55,116 bases of DNA from positions 1-55,116 of the IMG/VR virus record IMGVR_UViG_3300017714_003588. One strand, 5' to 3'. Shown here in pieces: positions 31,741-39,520 of the stretch. Origin of the DNA: a virus. The position numbers were made by a program, and so were the translations under genes. A model generated the notes under the pieces. It had not been told where the DNA came from and did not search any database. It saw only the letters and a program-made list of their open reading frames with translations. The first letter of the stretch is position 1, and each line of letters opens with the position of its first letter.

Positions 31741-31997
31741 TATCCTCCACCAATTACTTGCTGAAATTCATGAAATCCTCCAACTTTTTTATCATCACAT
31801 ATTATTTGTGGAAAAGTTCTAGCACTAGGAAACTCCTCTTGAAACTTATCAAAAGTATAATCTTCATCTAACATAAGATATTCATAATTAATACCTTTTG
31901 TTTCACACATATTTTTTGCAGAGATACAATATCCACAGTTGGGTTTACTGTATATAACTACCTTCTGAGGCATGGCCTCATTTTCATATTGTCCCAT
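31740..31997 (-). CDS. Glutaredoxin
   Basis: 85 residues, dithiol glutaredoxin. The active site KPNCGYCISAK follows strand VVIYS, FPSARTFPQI gives the cis-Pro loop and VGGFHEF the GSH-binding Gly-Gly. Start at 31997 preceded by aaaggagaat. Located between peroxiredoxin and MaoC; glutaredoxin may reduce the adjacent Prx5, as in bacterial Prx5-Grx fusions, and can supply electrons to phage ribonucleotide reductase. Confidence 0.93.
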   Translation of the reverse strand: MGQYENEAMPQKVVIYSKPNCGYCISAKNMCETKGINYEYLMLDEDYTFDKFQEEFPSARTFPQIICDDKKVGGFHEFQQVIGGG

Positions 31998-32438
31998 TTA
32001 TTCTCCTTTTAAAAATGACAACATATTATCTGCACCAGATACTTTAAATGGGTCACCCTCAAAATTATTGGCTTTACCTTCTTCTTCAAATAACTTTGTT
32101 ATAACACCATCTTGCAAAACAACTGAATATCTCCAAGACCTATCACCAAAACCTATATTAGATTTTGAAACTCTCATATTCATTTTGTCAGTGAATTCTA
32201 GATTTCCGTCTGGTACCATTTTTACTTTACTAATACCTAAGTCTTTTGCCCAAGCATCCATAACAAAAGAATCATTTACTGATACACAGTAAACTTCTCT
32301 TGCACCGGCTTCTATTATTTGATCATATTTTTCTTCATATCCAGGCAGGTGAGTTGAAGAACAGGTAGGTGTGAAAGCACCAGGTAATCCAAAGACGACT
32401 ACTTTGCCTACTTTCATATCGTTAATGTGATTGCTCAT
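31998..32438 (-). CDS. Peroxiredoxin (Prx5 type)
   Basis: Thiol peroxidase. VVVFGLPGAFTPTCSSTHLP has the peroxidatic Cys motif 'P-G-A-F-T-P-x-C-S'; VYCVSVNDSFVMDAWAKD is the conserved Prx5 segment and DRSWRYSVVLQDG the Arg region. 146 residues, slightly short at the N-terminus. Directly followed by glutaredoxin, forming a peroxide-detoxifying pair. Overlaps the epimerase fragment by four bases. Confidence 0.9.
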   Translation of the reverse strand: MSNHINDMKVGKVVVFGLPGAFTPTCSSTHLPGYEEKYDQIIEAGAREVYCVSVNDSFVMDAWAKDLGISKVKMVPDGNLEFTDKMNMRVSKSNIGFGDRSWRYSVVLQDGVITKLFEEEGKANNFEGDPFKVSGADNMLSFLKGE

Positions 32439-32737
32439 AGTTTTTTCCTTTCAGTAATATAATTATACCAGAATTGGCTATTTTTTAACCAATGGTAATA
32501 CAGTCTAAATCCATCATCCACGTCTACACGTGGGGAAAAGTCAAATGCTTTTTTAGCCTTTGTAATATCTAGTGAACCACGACTTGGAAAGTCAGGATGT
32601 TTATCTCCCACTTCAATATAACCTGACTGGGCAAGACTTACGGCAATTTGAGCAGCTCTATATAATGTCCATGAATGACTCTTTGTAAGATTAAAAGTTT
32701 CATTAATTGTTTTATCACTATTAATAATTTGTGCCAT
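32435..32737 (-). pseudogene. C-terminal part of NAD-dependent epimerase, beyond an in-frame amber stop
   Basis: The 100 residues from the first ATG after the stop, and also the 22 codons before it, continue the extended-SDR epimerase frame. LDFTYVGDVAKGMAQI is the standard 'D-x-x-Y-V-x-D-V-A' substrate-domain segment, and KHPDFPSRGSLDITKAKK the 'D-x-x-K-A' end. It is in the same frame as the upstream fragment, separated only by TAG at 32804-32806. Whether it is made by internal start, readthrough or not at all is unknown. Confidence 0.7.
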
Positions 32738-32803
32738 ACCTTTTGCTACATCTCCTACATAAGTAAAATCTAACTTTTCATTCTCACCATTTACTTTGAG
32801 AGT

Positions 32804-33415
32804 CTAATTACACATAGCCTTAATTAAAAATATACTTATGACTCTATCTTTAACATCTAATTCACCATAAATTGCTGATGGTCTTACAATTGTATAATCC
32901 AGCCCACTGTCTTTTACTAAGTGTTCACATGCTAGTTTGGCTATTGCGTAAGTACCTTGCGGTTTACAAATGGCAGATTCTTTTTGACCATCATCAAATT
33001 CTCCATATACCATACTACTAGATGCTAATACAATTCTTTTAACATTATGTCTTTTACAGGATTCAATTACATTAATTGTTCCACCTATAATTACTTGAGA
33101 TGCTAGTTGTGGATTTTTATTTACAACTGCTTGTCTTGGATATGAAGCTAAGTGTATCACTATATCAGGTTTTTCTTTTACTAATACAGCATCAAAATCA
33201 TGAGAACATATATCAACATTGTAATCTTTTACATGACCTATTACAGCTTTTCTAGCTCTATAAGTATACTCCATTTCATTTTCAGGTATGACACCATAGT
33301 CATTATAGTTATCAACTACAACTACTTCATGTTTAACATCACTGTCAGACATTAGCTCAGCACAAACCCTATGACCAACTAGACCATATCCACCTGTGAT
33401 AAGTACCTTAGCCAA
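32804..33415 (-). CDS. N-terminal part of NAD-dependent epimerase/dehydratase (amber-truncated)
   Basis: Extended SDR nucleotide-sugar epimerase/dehydratase. ITGGYGLVGHRV binds NAD, ASSSMVYGE carries the catalytic Ser/Thr, TYAIAKLACEHL is the Y-x-x-x-K pair, and VRPSAIYGELD follows. TTG start after ctggaggag. The product stops at a TAG after KAMCN, 203 residues in, although the frame continues as good epimerase sequence. With a UDP-sugar dehydrogenase at 24 kb, the intact enzyme could have made a xylose/arabinose-type or galacturonate-type nucleotide sugar. Confidence 0.8.
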   Translation of the reverse strand: MAKVLITGGYGLVGHRVCAELMSDSDVKHEVVVVDNYNDYGVIPENEMEYTYRARKAVIGHVKDYNVDICSHDFDAVLVKEKPDIVIHLASYPRQAVVNKNPQLASQVIIGGTINVIESCKRHNVKRIVLASSSMVYGEFDDGQKESAICKPQGTYAIAKLACEHLVKDSGLDYTIVRPSAIYGELDVKDRVISIFLIKAMCN

Positions 33416-34607
33416 AGAACTCCTCCAGTGAAGTATTAGATTGGTAATCTAATTTTTGTGCTTTATTATTTTGAAGTAAAAAATTTGTATCAAGCATTCT
33501 ATTATCTAGTCTTCCCTCAAGGAATGCTTTTACACCTCTTGCTGCATGTTCAGCTGTTGTGACAGGTACATTTTGACATATATGATTAAGTGACCTTTTA
33601 GGATTCAACAATTGAAAGTCTTCTGGCATTCTCATCATAGATAAAGCTTCTCTTACATATAAGTATCTATCTTCATCTGGGTGTGTAAGTGAACTTGGCA
33701 TATGACCTACAAAAGCACCAATGTAATCTTTAGGTATCTCAGTAGTTTTTCTCATTATATTACCACCTGACTTTAACTTTTCATACATACGTTCACATTT
33801 TTTTGATTCACCTTCATAACCATTCTTCTTCATCCATTCACCAACTACTTTATAGTTAGTATGTTTTTCAATATGGTCTAAAGGATTAGTAGATTTTTCT
33901 ATTTTATCTTGAAATTCTGAATGTGTAATACCACCTTCAAGTTCTTCTAAACAATACTTATAAAATGGATTGCCAGTTGGTTTTCTTTCATTTGTAAGTA
34001 TAGTACTCATTGGATCAGCAGGACATAACTTAACATTACGTATTGCATCCTCTATTTTTTCATGTGGTTCATGAATCCAATCTATAACAGGTACTTTATC
34101 ACCTTTCCAAAAGAAATAAAATGTTCTATCTCTTACTTGACTTAATCCATGCAATATAGATTTTGTTTGATAGATACTAAATGTATAACCATACTTATCA
34201 GCCATTTTTCTTAATTCAGCTACTACAGGTCTACCCATTTTAGATGCTAACCTCGGTGCATTCTCTCCCCACAAAACATCTGGTTGCATAGTACTTAAAA
34301 CATAATCAGTAGATTTTTTCATCCAATCATTATTATGATTCTCACTACTTGCTTGTGGTGACAATGATGATAAACCAGCACATGGACATACAGTATTTAC
34401 TACATTCACTTTACTAGGTTTAGGATTACCTTCATCTAAAATATGATATGGTACTTCATTATTATAATGGTTAAGCAAATGTTCTTCATTAGCTTGGAAA
34501 CCTGAATAACTCATAATATGTTCAGGTCTTTTACCAAAAACATTTTCCATTGCTATTGTTTCACCGCCTATAAGAGGCACAATACTTGCATAAGTAAAAT
34601 TATCCAA
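33408..34607 (-). CDS. DNA C5-cytosine methyltransferase family enzyme
   Basis: Dcm-family fold. IVPLIGGETIAMENV is motif I (SAM binding), VCPCAGLSS motif IV with the catalytic Cys (P-C), GENAPRL motif VI (E-N-V position), and QVRDRTFYFF motif VIII. NVPVTTAEHAARGVKAFL is motif X. Start placed at TTG 34607, preceded by ggagg and matching the family N-terminus; an ATG 30 bases upstream lacks a ribosome site. In a hydroxymethylcytosine context it could methylate residual cytosine or act in base hypermodification. C-terminus SLEEFFG. Confidence 0.85.
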   Translation of the reverse strand: MDNFTYASIVPLIGGETIAMENVFGKRPEHIMSYSGFQANEEHLLNHYNNEVPYHILDEGNPKPSKVNVVNTVCPCAGLSSLSPQASSENHNNDWMKKSTDYVLSTMQPDVLWGENAPRLASKMGRPVVAELRKMADKYGYTFSIYQTKSILHGLSQVRDRTFYFFWKGDKVPVIDWIHEPHEKIEDAIRNVKLCPADPMSTILTNERKPTGNPFYKYCLEELEGGITHSEFQDKIEKSTNPLDHIEKHTNYKVVGEWMKKNGYEGESKKCERMYEKLKSGGNIMRKTTEIPKDYIGAFVGHMPSSLTHPDEDRYLYVREALSMMRMPEDFQLLNPKRSLNHICQNVPVTTAEHAARGVKAFLEGRLDNRMLDTNFLLQNNKAQKLDYQSNTSLEEFFG

Positions 34608-35607
34608 AGAAACCCTCCAAACTTTGTGACATTGCATCTGATTCTACACCATTCCAATGTGGATAGTATTCTCTGCTTAAATGTATTGACTTAGGTTTTT
34701 CCATACAATCAAAATCTAATTCACCTTTACTATTTAGTAATTTATCAGTCCATCTAATAATACTATATTTGCTATCAATATAATCATTAAATTCATTTCT
34801 TGCATCAGTTCTTTCTTGCCATGTACCCCAGAATGGTTGTCCTTTATAATAACCTGATTGTGGTAATTTTCTAGATTCATTTTCAATAGGCAACAATTCA
34901 TATATCTTTGCATCTAATTGTTTTGCTTGTTCAATATATCTATCAGCTAATTCTTTTACATCAATATCCATTCTACAAATATGATGTCTTATATCAATAT
35001 TGCCAAAGTATAATTCTATTTCATTATAGTTTAAACCTTCATCTGGAATGTAATTAGCTATTCCCTCATTTAATATACCATTGAGTGTTTTAAATGGTAT
35101 ACTTTTTATAGTCCATCCAGGTCTATACATACAAATAGAATGTGAATCACCTATAACTAATTTGTTAGTTTGATTTGGATGTATTATAGTTTCAGCTTCT
35201 TTATGCATTCTTTCTAAATTATCTAAATCTACATTTGCCCATTCTGGTTGTGGGTCTTTTTTAGCTTTAGATAATTTATCTTTAATCCATTCATGGTAAG
35301 GTGGAAAATCAATAGCAATAGATTTTATCTTCCCTTTGAACTTAGAAAAGTTAACAGTGTTTTGTACATAAGGAAACCCATATACACCACCAAACATATT
35401 TAGTCCTCCACTAAAATCATTACCATGATATACCCACATTGTGTCATAATCATTATGTTCTTGTATTTCACCACCGTAGTTTACATCACACTGTCCATAA
35501 GCTTGTTTAATCATGTCACCATACATAACACCTTGAGCACCTCTATGAGATGCTATTCTTTTTGCCACAGGAATAAATGGGCAATTAAGTATATTACCAG
35601 CCTCCAT
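34600..35607 (-). CDS. SGNH-like conserved phage protein
   Basis: About 335 residues. KLVIGDSHSICMYRPGW resembles the 'G-D-S-H' block of SGNH/GDSL-type hydrolases, and ELYFGNIDIRHHICRMD is a second conserved block where the family keeps 'F-G-x-I-D-x-R-x-H'. Similar proteins occur in marine phages without known function. Start ATG 35607 (GTG three bases upstream is equivalent). Ends SLEGFFG, nearly the same as its downstream neighbour. It lies between the hypermodification-like helical protein and the cytosine methyltransferase. Confidence 0.6.
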   Translation of the reverse strand: MEAGNILNCPFIPVAKRIASHRGAQGVMYGDMIKQAYGQCDVNYGGEIQEHNDYDTMWVYHGNDFSGGLNMFGGVYGFPYVQNTVNFSKFKGKIKSIAIDFPPYHEWIKDKLSKAKKDPQPEWANVDLDNLERMHKEAETIIHPNQTNKLVIGDSHSICMYRPGWTIKSIPFKTLNGILNEGIANYIPDEGLNYNEIELYFGNIDIRHHICRMDIDVKELADRYIEQAKQLDAKIYELLPIENESRKLPQSGYYKGQPFWGTWQERTDARNEFNDYIDSKYSIIRWTDKLLNSKGELDFDCMEKPKSIHLSREYYPHWNGVESDAMSQSLEGFFG

Positions 35608-35716
35608 CACCCTTACCTTTATTTTTTTTCTTCCAATGTAATCTACCAGATAGTCCTAAAATACAAAAACTAAAACAGCCAAGAATAATTAATAATACAA
35701 AGAAAAAGTCTATCAT
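35594..35716 (-). CDS. 40-residue membrane microprotein
   Basis: Encodes MIDFFFVLLIILGCFSFCIL then a basic tail LHWKKKNKGKGDGGW. One membrane span, positive-inside tail. Overlaps the preceding gene (four bases) and the following one (14 bases). Confidence 0.55.
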   Translation of the reverse strand: MIDFFFVLLIILGCFSFCILGLSGRLHWKKKNKGKGDGGW

Positions 35717-36774
35717 ACAAAAGCCTCTAATGTTGGTTTATTCATTTCTTTGTTTAAATTTTCTGCTATGGTTTCAAAACTATCAAATGTTAATGGTACA
35801 ATTCTTTTTTGTTGTGCTCTTTCATTATCTTTTATACTAAGAAATACATTAAACTGACAAAAAGTAATTTCTGTACCAAAGGTAGTTAAATTGCCACCAC
35901 GCTCTAAATTGTTTCTATAATAATCATGTTCAGTATCATTTTTAAATTCAAAAAATTCATGTTGATTATCTCTTACAGCTAAAATATATTCTTCCATAAT
36001 ATCATTGTTGCTAAATTTTACATCTGGAAATACAAATTCTAAACCTCTTTTTGCACCTGGCCCTACTAAACAATACTCATCATCTTCATCAATACATGGT
36101 AATTCATCAGCTCTACTAAAATTGCATGGTGGATGATAAGAAAAATATGGACCAATACCTCTATGCTGTTTTAAGTGTTCACAAACAGTACCAAGTGTAG
36201 ATTGTTGGTCTGTCACAGTCCTAGATAAACCAAGTCTATCTAAATGACACATCCAGTCAATCATATCTGATAATTGAAACTTTTTCTCAGGGTTATTGTA
36301 TGTTCTTCTACAATAATTTCTTGCTGCAGTTTGTAATGATGTTTGTAGTTGTGTTGAACCCCACACAGCTAGTTTATGTTTATTTTCATTTAGATTTTTT
36401 TGTATGAAAAGTCTGTATATTGTTTCTTTTTCATATCTATCAAAGTCTATAATATTACTATAATCAGCTGAATTACTAGCAACTAATGTAAGTGTTGGCA
36501 TACCTACAAATTTAACTGCCATTGCATTTAGTATTTTGTTTCTAAGACTAATATCATCTCTACCAAACACATAGTTCTCTAACCAATGTACTTCAGCATG
36601 TTTAGACCTATTAGGATTCCAATACTTTACTTCTTCTCTCATTGCAACATGGCTGGGTGTATAATCATTTAGGTCACCAAAGTCTCTTAGGTATTCTCTT
36701 TTAAAGAACTCTTTGACCCACTCATTAAATATTAGAAAGTTATTTTCGTTTCTTTTTTCTAATAGTTTATTCAT
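35713..36774 (-). CDS. HMUDK-helical/aGPT-Pplase-like protein (DNA base hypermodification candidate)
   Basis: 353 residues. HRGIGPYFSYHPPCNFSR followed by EYCLVGPGAKRGLEFVF resembles the 'G-x-G-P-F-x-x-Y ... V-G-P-G-A-x-x-G' core of the helical, DNA-glycosylase-related family that includes alpha-glutamyl/putrescinyl-thymine pyrophosphorylases and the helical domain of hydroxymethyluracil DNA kinases. Those enzymes act on hydroxymethylated bases in phage DNA. Neighbouring myo-inositol-phosphate synthase, HAD phosphatase and C5-methyltransferase genes fit a modification operon. Assignment is by motif only. Confidence 0.55.
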   Translation of the reverse strand: MNKLLEKRNENNFLIFNEWVKEFFKREYLRDFGDLNDYTPSHVAMREEVKYWNPNRSKHAEVHWLENYVFGRDDISLRNKILNAMAVKFVGMPTLTLVASNSADYSNIIDFDRYEKETIYRLFIQKNLNENKHKLAVWGSTQLQTSLQTAARNYCRRTYNNPEKKFQLSDMIDWMCHLDRLGLSRTVTDQQSTLGTVCEHLKQHRGIGPYFSYHPPCNFSRADELPCIDEDDEYCLVGPGAKRGLEFVFPDVKFSNNDIMEEYILAVRDNQHEFFEFKNDTEHDYYRNNLERGGNLTTFGTEITFCQFNVFLSIKDNERAQQKRIVPLTFDSFETIAENLNKEMNKPTLEAFV

Positions 36775-37147
36775 AAGGATGTATACCGTCTTGTCTTACC
36801 AAGTGTACAATATGTAATTCAGGATGTTCTTTTTTAATTTCTTTGATTTGTATTTCATCATCTTCAAAATGCATACCAATATCATAACCTTGTTTCTTTA
36901 ACATTGTAATCATTTTTGCTTTGAACCTTCCACTAGCTTCACGGCCGTACTCAGGGTCATCTTTTCGCAAGTCATTCATAAATAACATATTATTTATGCC
37001 GCGGGCATGAAGCATTTTTTCAGTAGCTTCTCTTTCACTATGTACAGACCTACCTGTAATAATAATATCATTTGCACACGGCCGTACACCCGTGTACGTA
37101 TCACCAAAGTCTATAACACCATCAATATCAAAAGTATTAATTTTCAT
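36767..37147 (-). CDS. HAD-superfamily phosphatase-like protein
   Basis: 126 residues. FDIDGVIDFGDTY is HAD motif I, IIITGRSVHSEREAT motif II, FKAKMITMLKKQG carries the Lys, and HFEDDEIQIKEIK motif IV. No cap domain. It is overlapped by the inositol-phosphate synthase gene (11 bases), so it may dephosphorylate the product to inositol; alternatively it acts on a nucleotide. Overlaps the next gene by 8 bases. Confidence 0.75.
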   Translation of the reverse strand: MKINTFDIDGVIDFGDTYTGVRPCANDIIITGRSVHSEREATEKMLHARGINNMLFMNDLRKDDPEYGREASGRFKAKMITMLKKQGYDIGMHFEDDEIQIKEIKKEHPELHIVHLVRQDGIHPYE

Positions 37148-38435
37148 AATCAGTCTTTCCAGCTTGAAATGTATGTGGTAAGTCTTTTGCTTTAGGTCTA
37201 TTATCTTTTATTTGAGCTGTAGTCATTTCAGTAAATTTTCTTTCTGCTAAAGCATCACATTCAGCTTTTGCAACATCAGTTTTTAATTGTACTGGTGGAG
37301 ATTTCTGTGTCCATGCACTTGGACCTCTTAGATAACCAACAATACCCATTTCATTAGCAACTCTACAGAACCTAATGGCTGATACTACAACACCACCAGA
37401 GTTTGGACTATCTTGAACTGATAACCTAGCTGACATTTCATACCTTGCACCACCAAATCCATAAGCAACTATATCAAAGTTTGCTATCTTATTATCTGAT
37501 GGAATGTATTCACCACCTGGTTTTTGTTGTACTGTTAAAGATGGACCAGCAAATAGTGTCATACCTGCTGTTGTTTCATCCCTTACAATATTCTGACCTT
37601 TTAAAACATTTTCTTTAGAAATATGTTTAGATTTTAATCTATCTTGTTTAGCCATATTCAAAAAGTCTGTATTTGCTGTACGTCCCGTACGTATAGTTTC
37701 TTGACCTTGTGTAGAACCAGCTGCCATATTCATTTGAATGTGTTGTGTGACCTGTAAACCAGAATCAAGCATTGCACCTTGTAATACTTCTGACATACGA
37801 GATGCTCCCCAAGCTGAACGCATATCACTTCCAACAATTGTTAAACCTGCATCTATAAATCTTTGTTCAGTTGCCATAGCTTCTTCAGTAGATATTAATG
37901 TAGGTATACAATTAACAAAATTAACACCTGCATCTAATGCAACATCAATCCAATATTTTGTAGCATCTTCAGAACCCACTGGTAAATAATTAATAAGAAC
38001 ATCTACATCATGATACTTTATTAACTCTACAGTTCTTTCAAATGATTCTGCTGGTATTGCACCATTTACAAATGTGACTTCATCAGGATAATCATGCATG
38101 TGAGGTGCTATCCCATCTAGTTCTGGTGCTGAATAAACCATTGCTTTAGATTTTACACAACTAGAATTACTATCACCATTTGTATAAATTGAACTAACAT
38201 GATTCATTGAACAATTTGGTGCAGCTCTTAAAGCTTCAGCTAATGGTTTGTTTACTTTTCTTACATCAATATCAAATCCTAAGACAAATTCGATATCTTT
38301 AGTTCCATATCCACCGATATCTTCGTACATAAGACCGACTTTATCTTCTGGATTTTCGTTGTAGTATTGAATGCCTTCAACTAGGCTTTTGGCACAGGAA
38401 CCAATTCCAATGATTCCTACTTTTATTTTTGACAT
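37137..38435 (-). CDS. myo-inositol-1-phosphate synthase
   Basis: NAD-dependent cyclisation of glucose 6-phosphate to inositol phosphate. VGIIGIGSCAKSLVEGIQYY binds NAD; VLGFDIDVRKVNKPL, VGSDMRSAWGASRMSEVLQG (the 'G-D-D-x-K-S-x-x-G-A-T' region) and RLSVQDSPNSGGVVVSAIRF are hallmark MIPS segments. 432 residues, full length for the prokaryotic type. Its product could feed an inositol-based DNA modification, phosphatidylinositol or osmolyte synthesis. The leader contains a hairpin switch candidate. Confidence 0.88.
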   Translation of the reverse strand: MSKIKVGIIGIGSCAKSLVEGIQYYNENPEDKVGLMYEDIGGYGTKDIEFVLGFDIDVRKVNKPLAEALRAAPNCSMNHVSSIYTNGDSNSSCVKSKAMVYSAPELDGIAPHMHDYPDEVTFVNGAIPAESFERTVELIKYHDVDVLINYLPVGSEDATKYWIDVALDAGVNFVNCIPTLISTEEAMATEQRFIDAGLTIVGSDMRSAWGASRMSEVLQGAMLDSGLQVTQHIQMNMAAGSTQGQETIRTGRTANTDFLNMAKQDRLKSKHISKENVLKGQNIVRDETTAGMTLFAGPSLTVQQKPGGEYIPSDNKIANFDIVAYGFGGARYEMSARLSVQDSPNSGGVVVSAIRFCRVANEMGIVGYLRGPSAWTQKSPPVQLKTDVAKAECDALAERKFTEMTTAQIKDNRPKAKDLPHTFQAGKTDYEN

Positions 38436-38464
38436 ATTCTTTCTCCTTTATATCAGTTTATTAA

Positions 38465-38498
38465 GGTGAGTTTATTGTTTGGAGCAAAGTAGCTCACC
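38465..38498 (-). promoter_or_regulatory. Hairpin/switch-like leader of the inositol-phosphate synthase gene
   Basis: In the transcript GGTGAG (38498-38493) can pair with CTCACC (38470-38465), or alternatively GAGC (overlapping the first arm) with GCTC, making two exclusive stems 30 bases before the ribosome site aaaggag. No known riboswitch class is recognised. Confidence 0.35.
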
Positions 38499-38533
38499 AA
38501 GTTATTATAGTTATACCATCTATTTACTTTTTT

Positions 38534-38785
38534 TTAATCCTTGCAAAAGTCTTCATAAGTAATACGGCCACTATCATGTTTCCATGTACCATCAGTATTG
38601 TAATGGTCTGGATGTTTACCAGTCTTTTTAAACTCTCTTATAGTTTTTGTTAATTCAGTACCTTCAAAATTATCCATCTTTAGAAACTTTTTTAAGACTG
38701 GATTTTCAGGGTCAAGCTTATAGACTTCTATTGCTAAGTAATCTATAACTTTTTCATCCATAGATGTTTTTAAATGTTTTCCCAT
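38534..38785 (-). CDS. hypothetical protein
   Basis: 83 residues, MGKHLKTSMDEKVIDYLAIE start, with a basic middle (REFKKTGKHPDHYN) and acidic ends. Overlaps the upstream membrane protein by one base. Unrecognised. Confidence 0.6.
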   Translation of the reverse strand: MGKHLKTSMDEKVIDYLAIEVYKLDPENPVLKKFLKMDNFEGTELTKTIREFKKTGKHPDHYNTDGTWKHDSGRITYEDFCKD

Positions 38786-39066
38786 TATTCGTGTTCTCCC
38801 CCTTTACCTCTTGTAAGAATACCATCAACTTTTTGTTTCTGGATTTGTTTGAAATATAAAGCTGTTAGTACAGTCATAGTAATAAACAAAGCATGAGCTA
38901 ATGCAGATATACCAAAAGCATAGATGCTTTCTATAATATAAATCCCAAATACAGCAGACCACATCCATGCAAGTATTTGCATAGACATAAACTTTACTTG
39001 GAATGGTAAATCTTTTAGAGCGTTTACTCTATCATTCATTATAATATCATAATAATTTTTTTTCAT
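38785..39066 (-). CDS. two-span membrane protein
   Basis: 93 residues with hydrophobic segments MSMQILAWMWSAVFGIYII and FGISALAHALFITMTVLTAL, and a basic Gly-rich tail (LTRGKGGEHE). No family recognised. It starts just after the terminator of the wHTH gene. Confidence 0.6.
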   Translation of the reverse strand: MKKNYYDIIMNDRVNALKDLPFQVKFMSMQILAWMWSAVFGIYIIESIYAFGISALAHALFITMTVLTALYFKQIQKQKVDGILTRGKGGEHE

Positions 39067-39078
39067 ATATTCTCCTAT

Positions 39079-39120
39079 AAAAAAAGGGAGCCGAAGCTCC
39101 CTTTAGTTAGCTAACTAAAG
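39079..39120 (-). terminator. Terminator with adjacent 20-bp perfect palindrome
   Basis: Minus strand: stem GGGAGC/GCTCCC with a ttcg loop (39101-39086), extended by AAA/TTT pairs and followed by seven Us. Immediately before it, CTTTAGTTAGCTAACTAAAG (39101-39120) is a perfect palindrome directly after the wHTH stop codon. Confidence 0.85.
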
Positions 39121-39121
39121 A

Positions 39122-39385
39122 CTAAATTAAGCCTTGAGCAATTGCTTTGTAGCCTGCTGCTACAACTGCACGAGTAGGGGTACCCATACGATACCTTGTC
39201 ACTCTGCTTCTGCTAGATTTAGCAGGTTTGTTGCCGTAAATAGCAAAACCTTTTTGTCTAAGGTTTGTCACTACAGCAGTTGGGTTTACTAAATTAAACC
39301 TGTCTCTCATTTGAGCGGCAGTTAATTCAGCACCTCCGGAAAGAGCATCAATTACTTTTTGCTCTTGAGTTTTACGATTAGCCAT
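39122..39385 (-). CDS. winged-helix DNA-binding protein
   Basis: 87 residues from ATG 39385 (gtaaggaggg upstream; a longer frame start is rejected). TQEQKVIDALSGGAELTAAQ then MRDRFNLVNPTAVVTNLRQK reads as a wHTH with recognition helix, and GTPTRAVVAAGYKAIAQ is the conserved tail of a family found in marine T4-like phages. Probably a small abundant transcription regulator. It has its own TATAAT-bearing leader and its own terminator, unlike most genes here. Confidence 0.75.
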   Translation of the reverse strand: MANRKTQEQKVIDALSGGAELTAAQMRDRFNLVNPTAVVTNLRQKGFAIYGNKPAKSSRSRVTRYRMGTPTRAVVAAGYKAIAQGLI

Positions 39386-39508
39386 TTGGCCCTCCTTACT
39401 TTCGTAATTAAACATATGTAATAAAAAATTTAACATACGAATAGATTATACCCATCACAACATTTTTTTTAAAATTCTCTAAGAGTGCAATATCAAATGG
39501 ATTTATGC

Positions 39509-39516
39509 TATAAATA
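39509..39516 (+). promoter_or_regulatory. T4-late-type promoter TATAAATA
   Basis: Exact match to the T4 late -10 element, ending four bases before the ATG at 39521. A T4-like start site (about six bases downstream) would fall at the start codon, giving a leaderless message. Confidence 0.6.
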
Positions 39517-39520
39517 CATT

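Noticed and set aside
32804-32806. Global recoding of TAG as sense
   Set aside because: Other genes end properly at TAG (for example gp41 at 3470-3472 and the cyclase at 47697-47699), so the amber in the epimerase is local.
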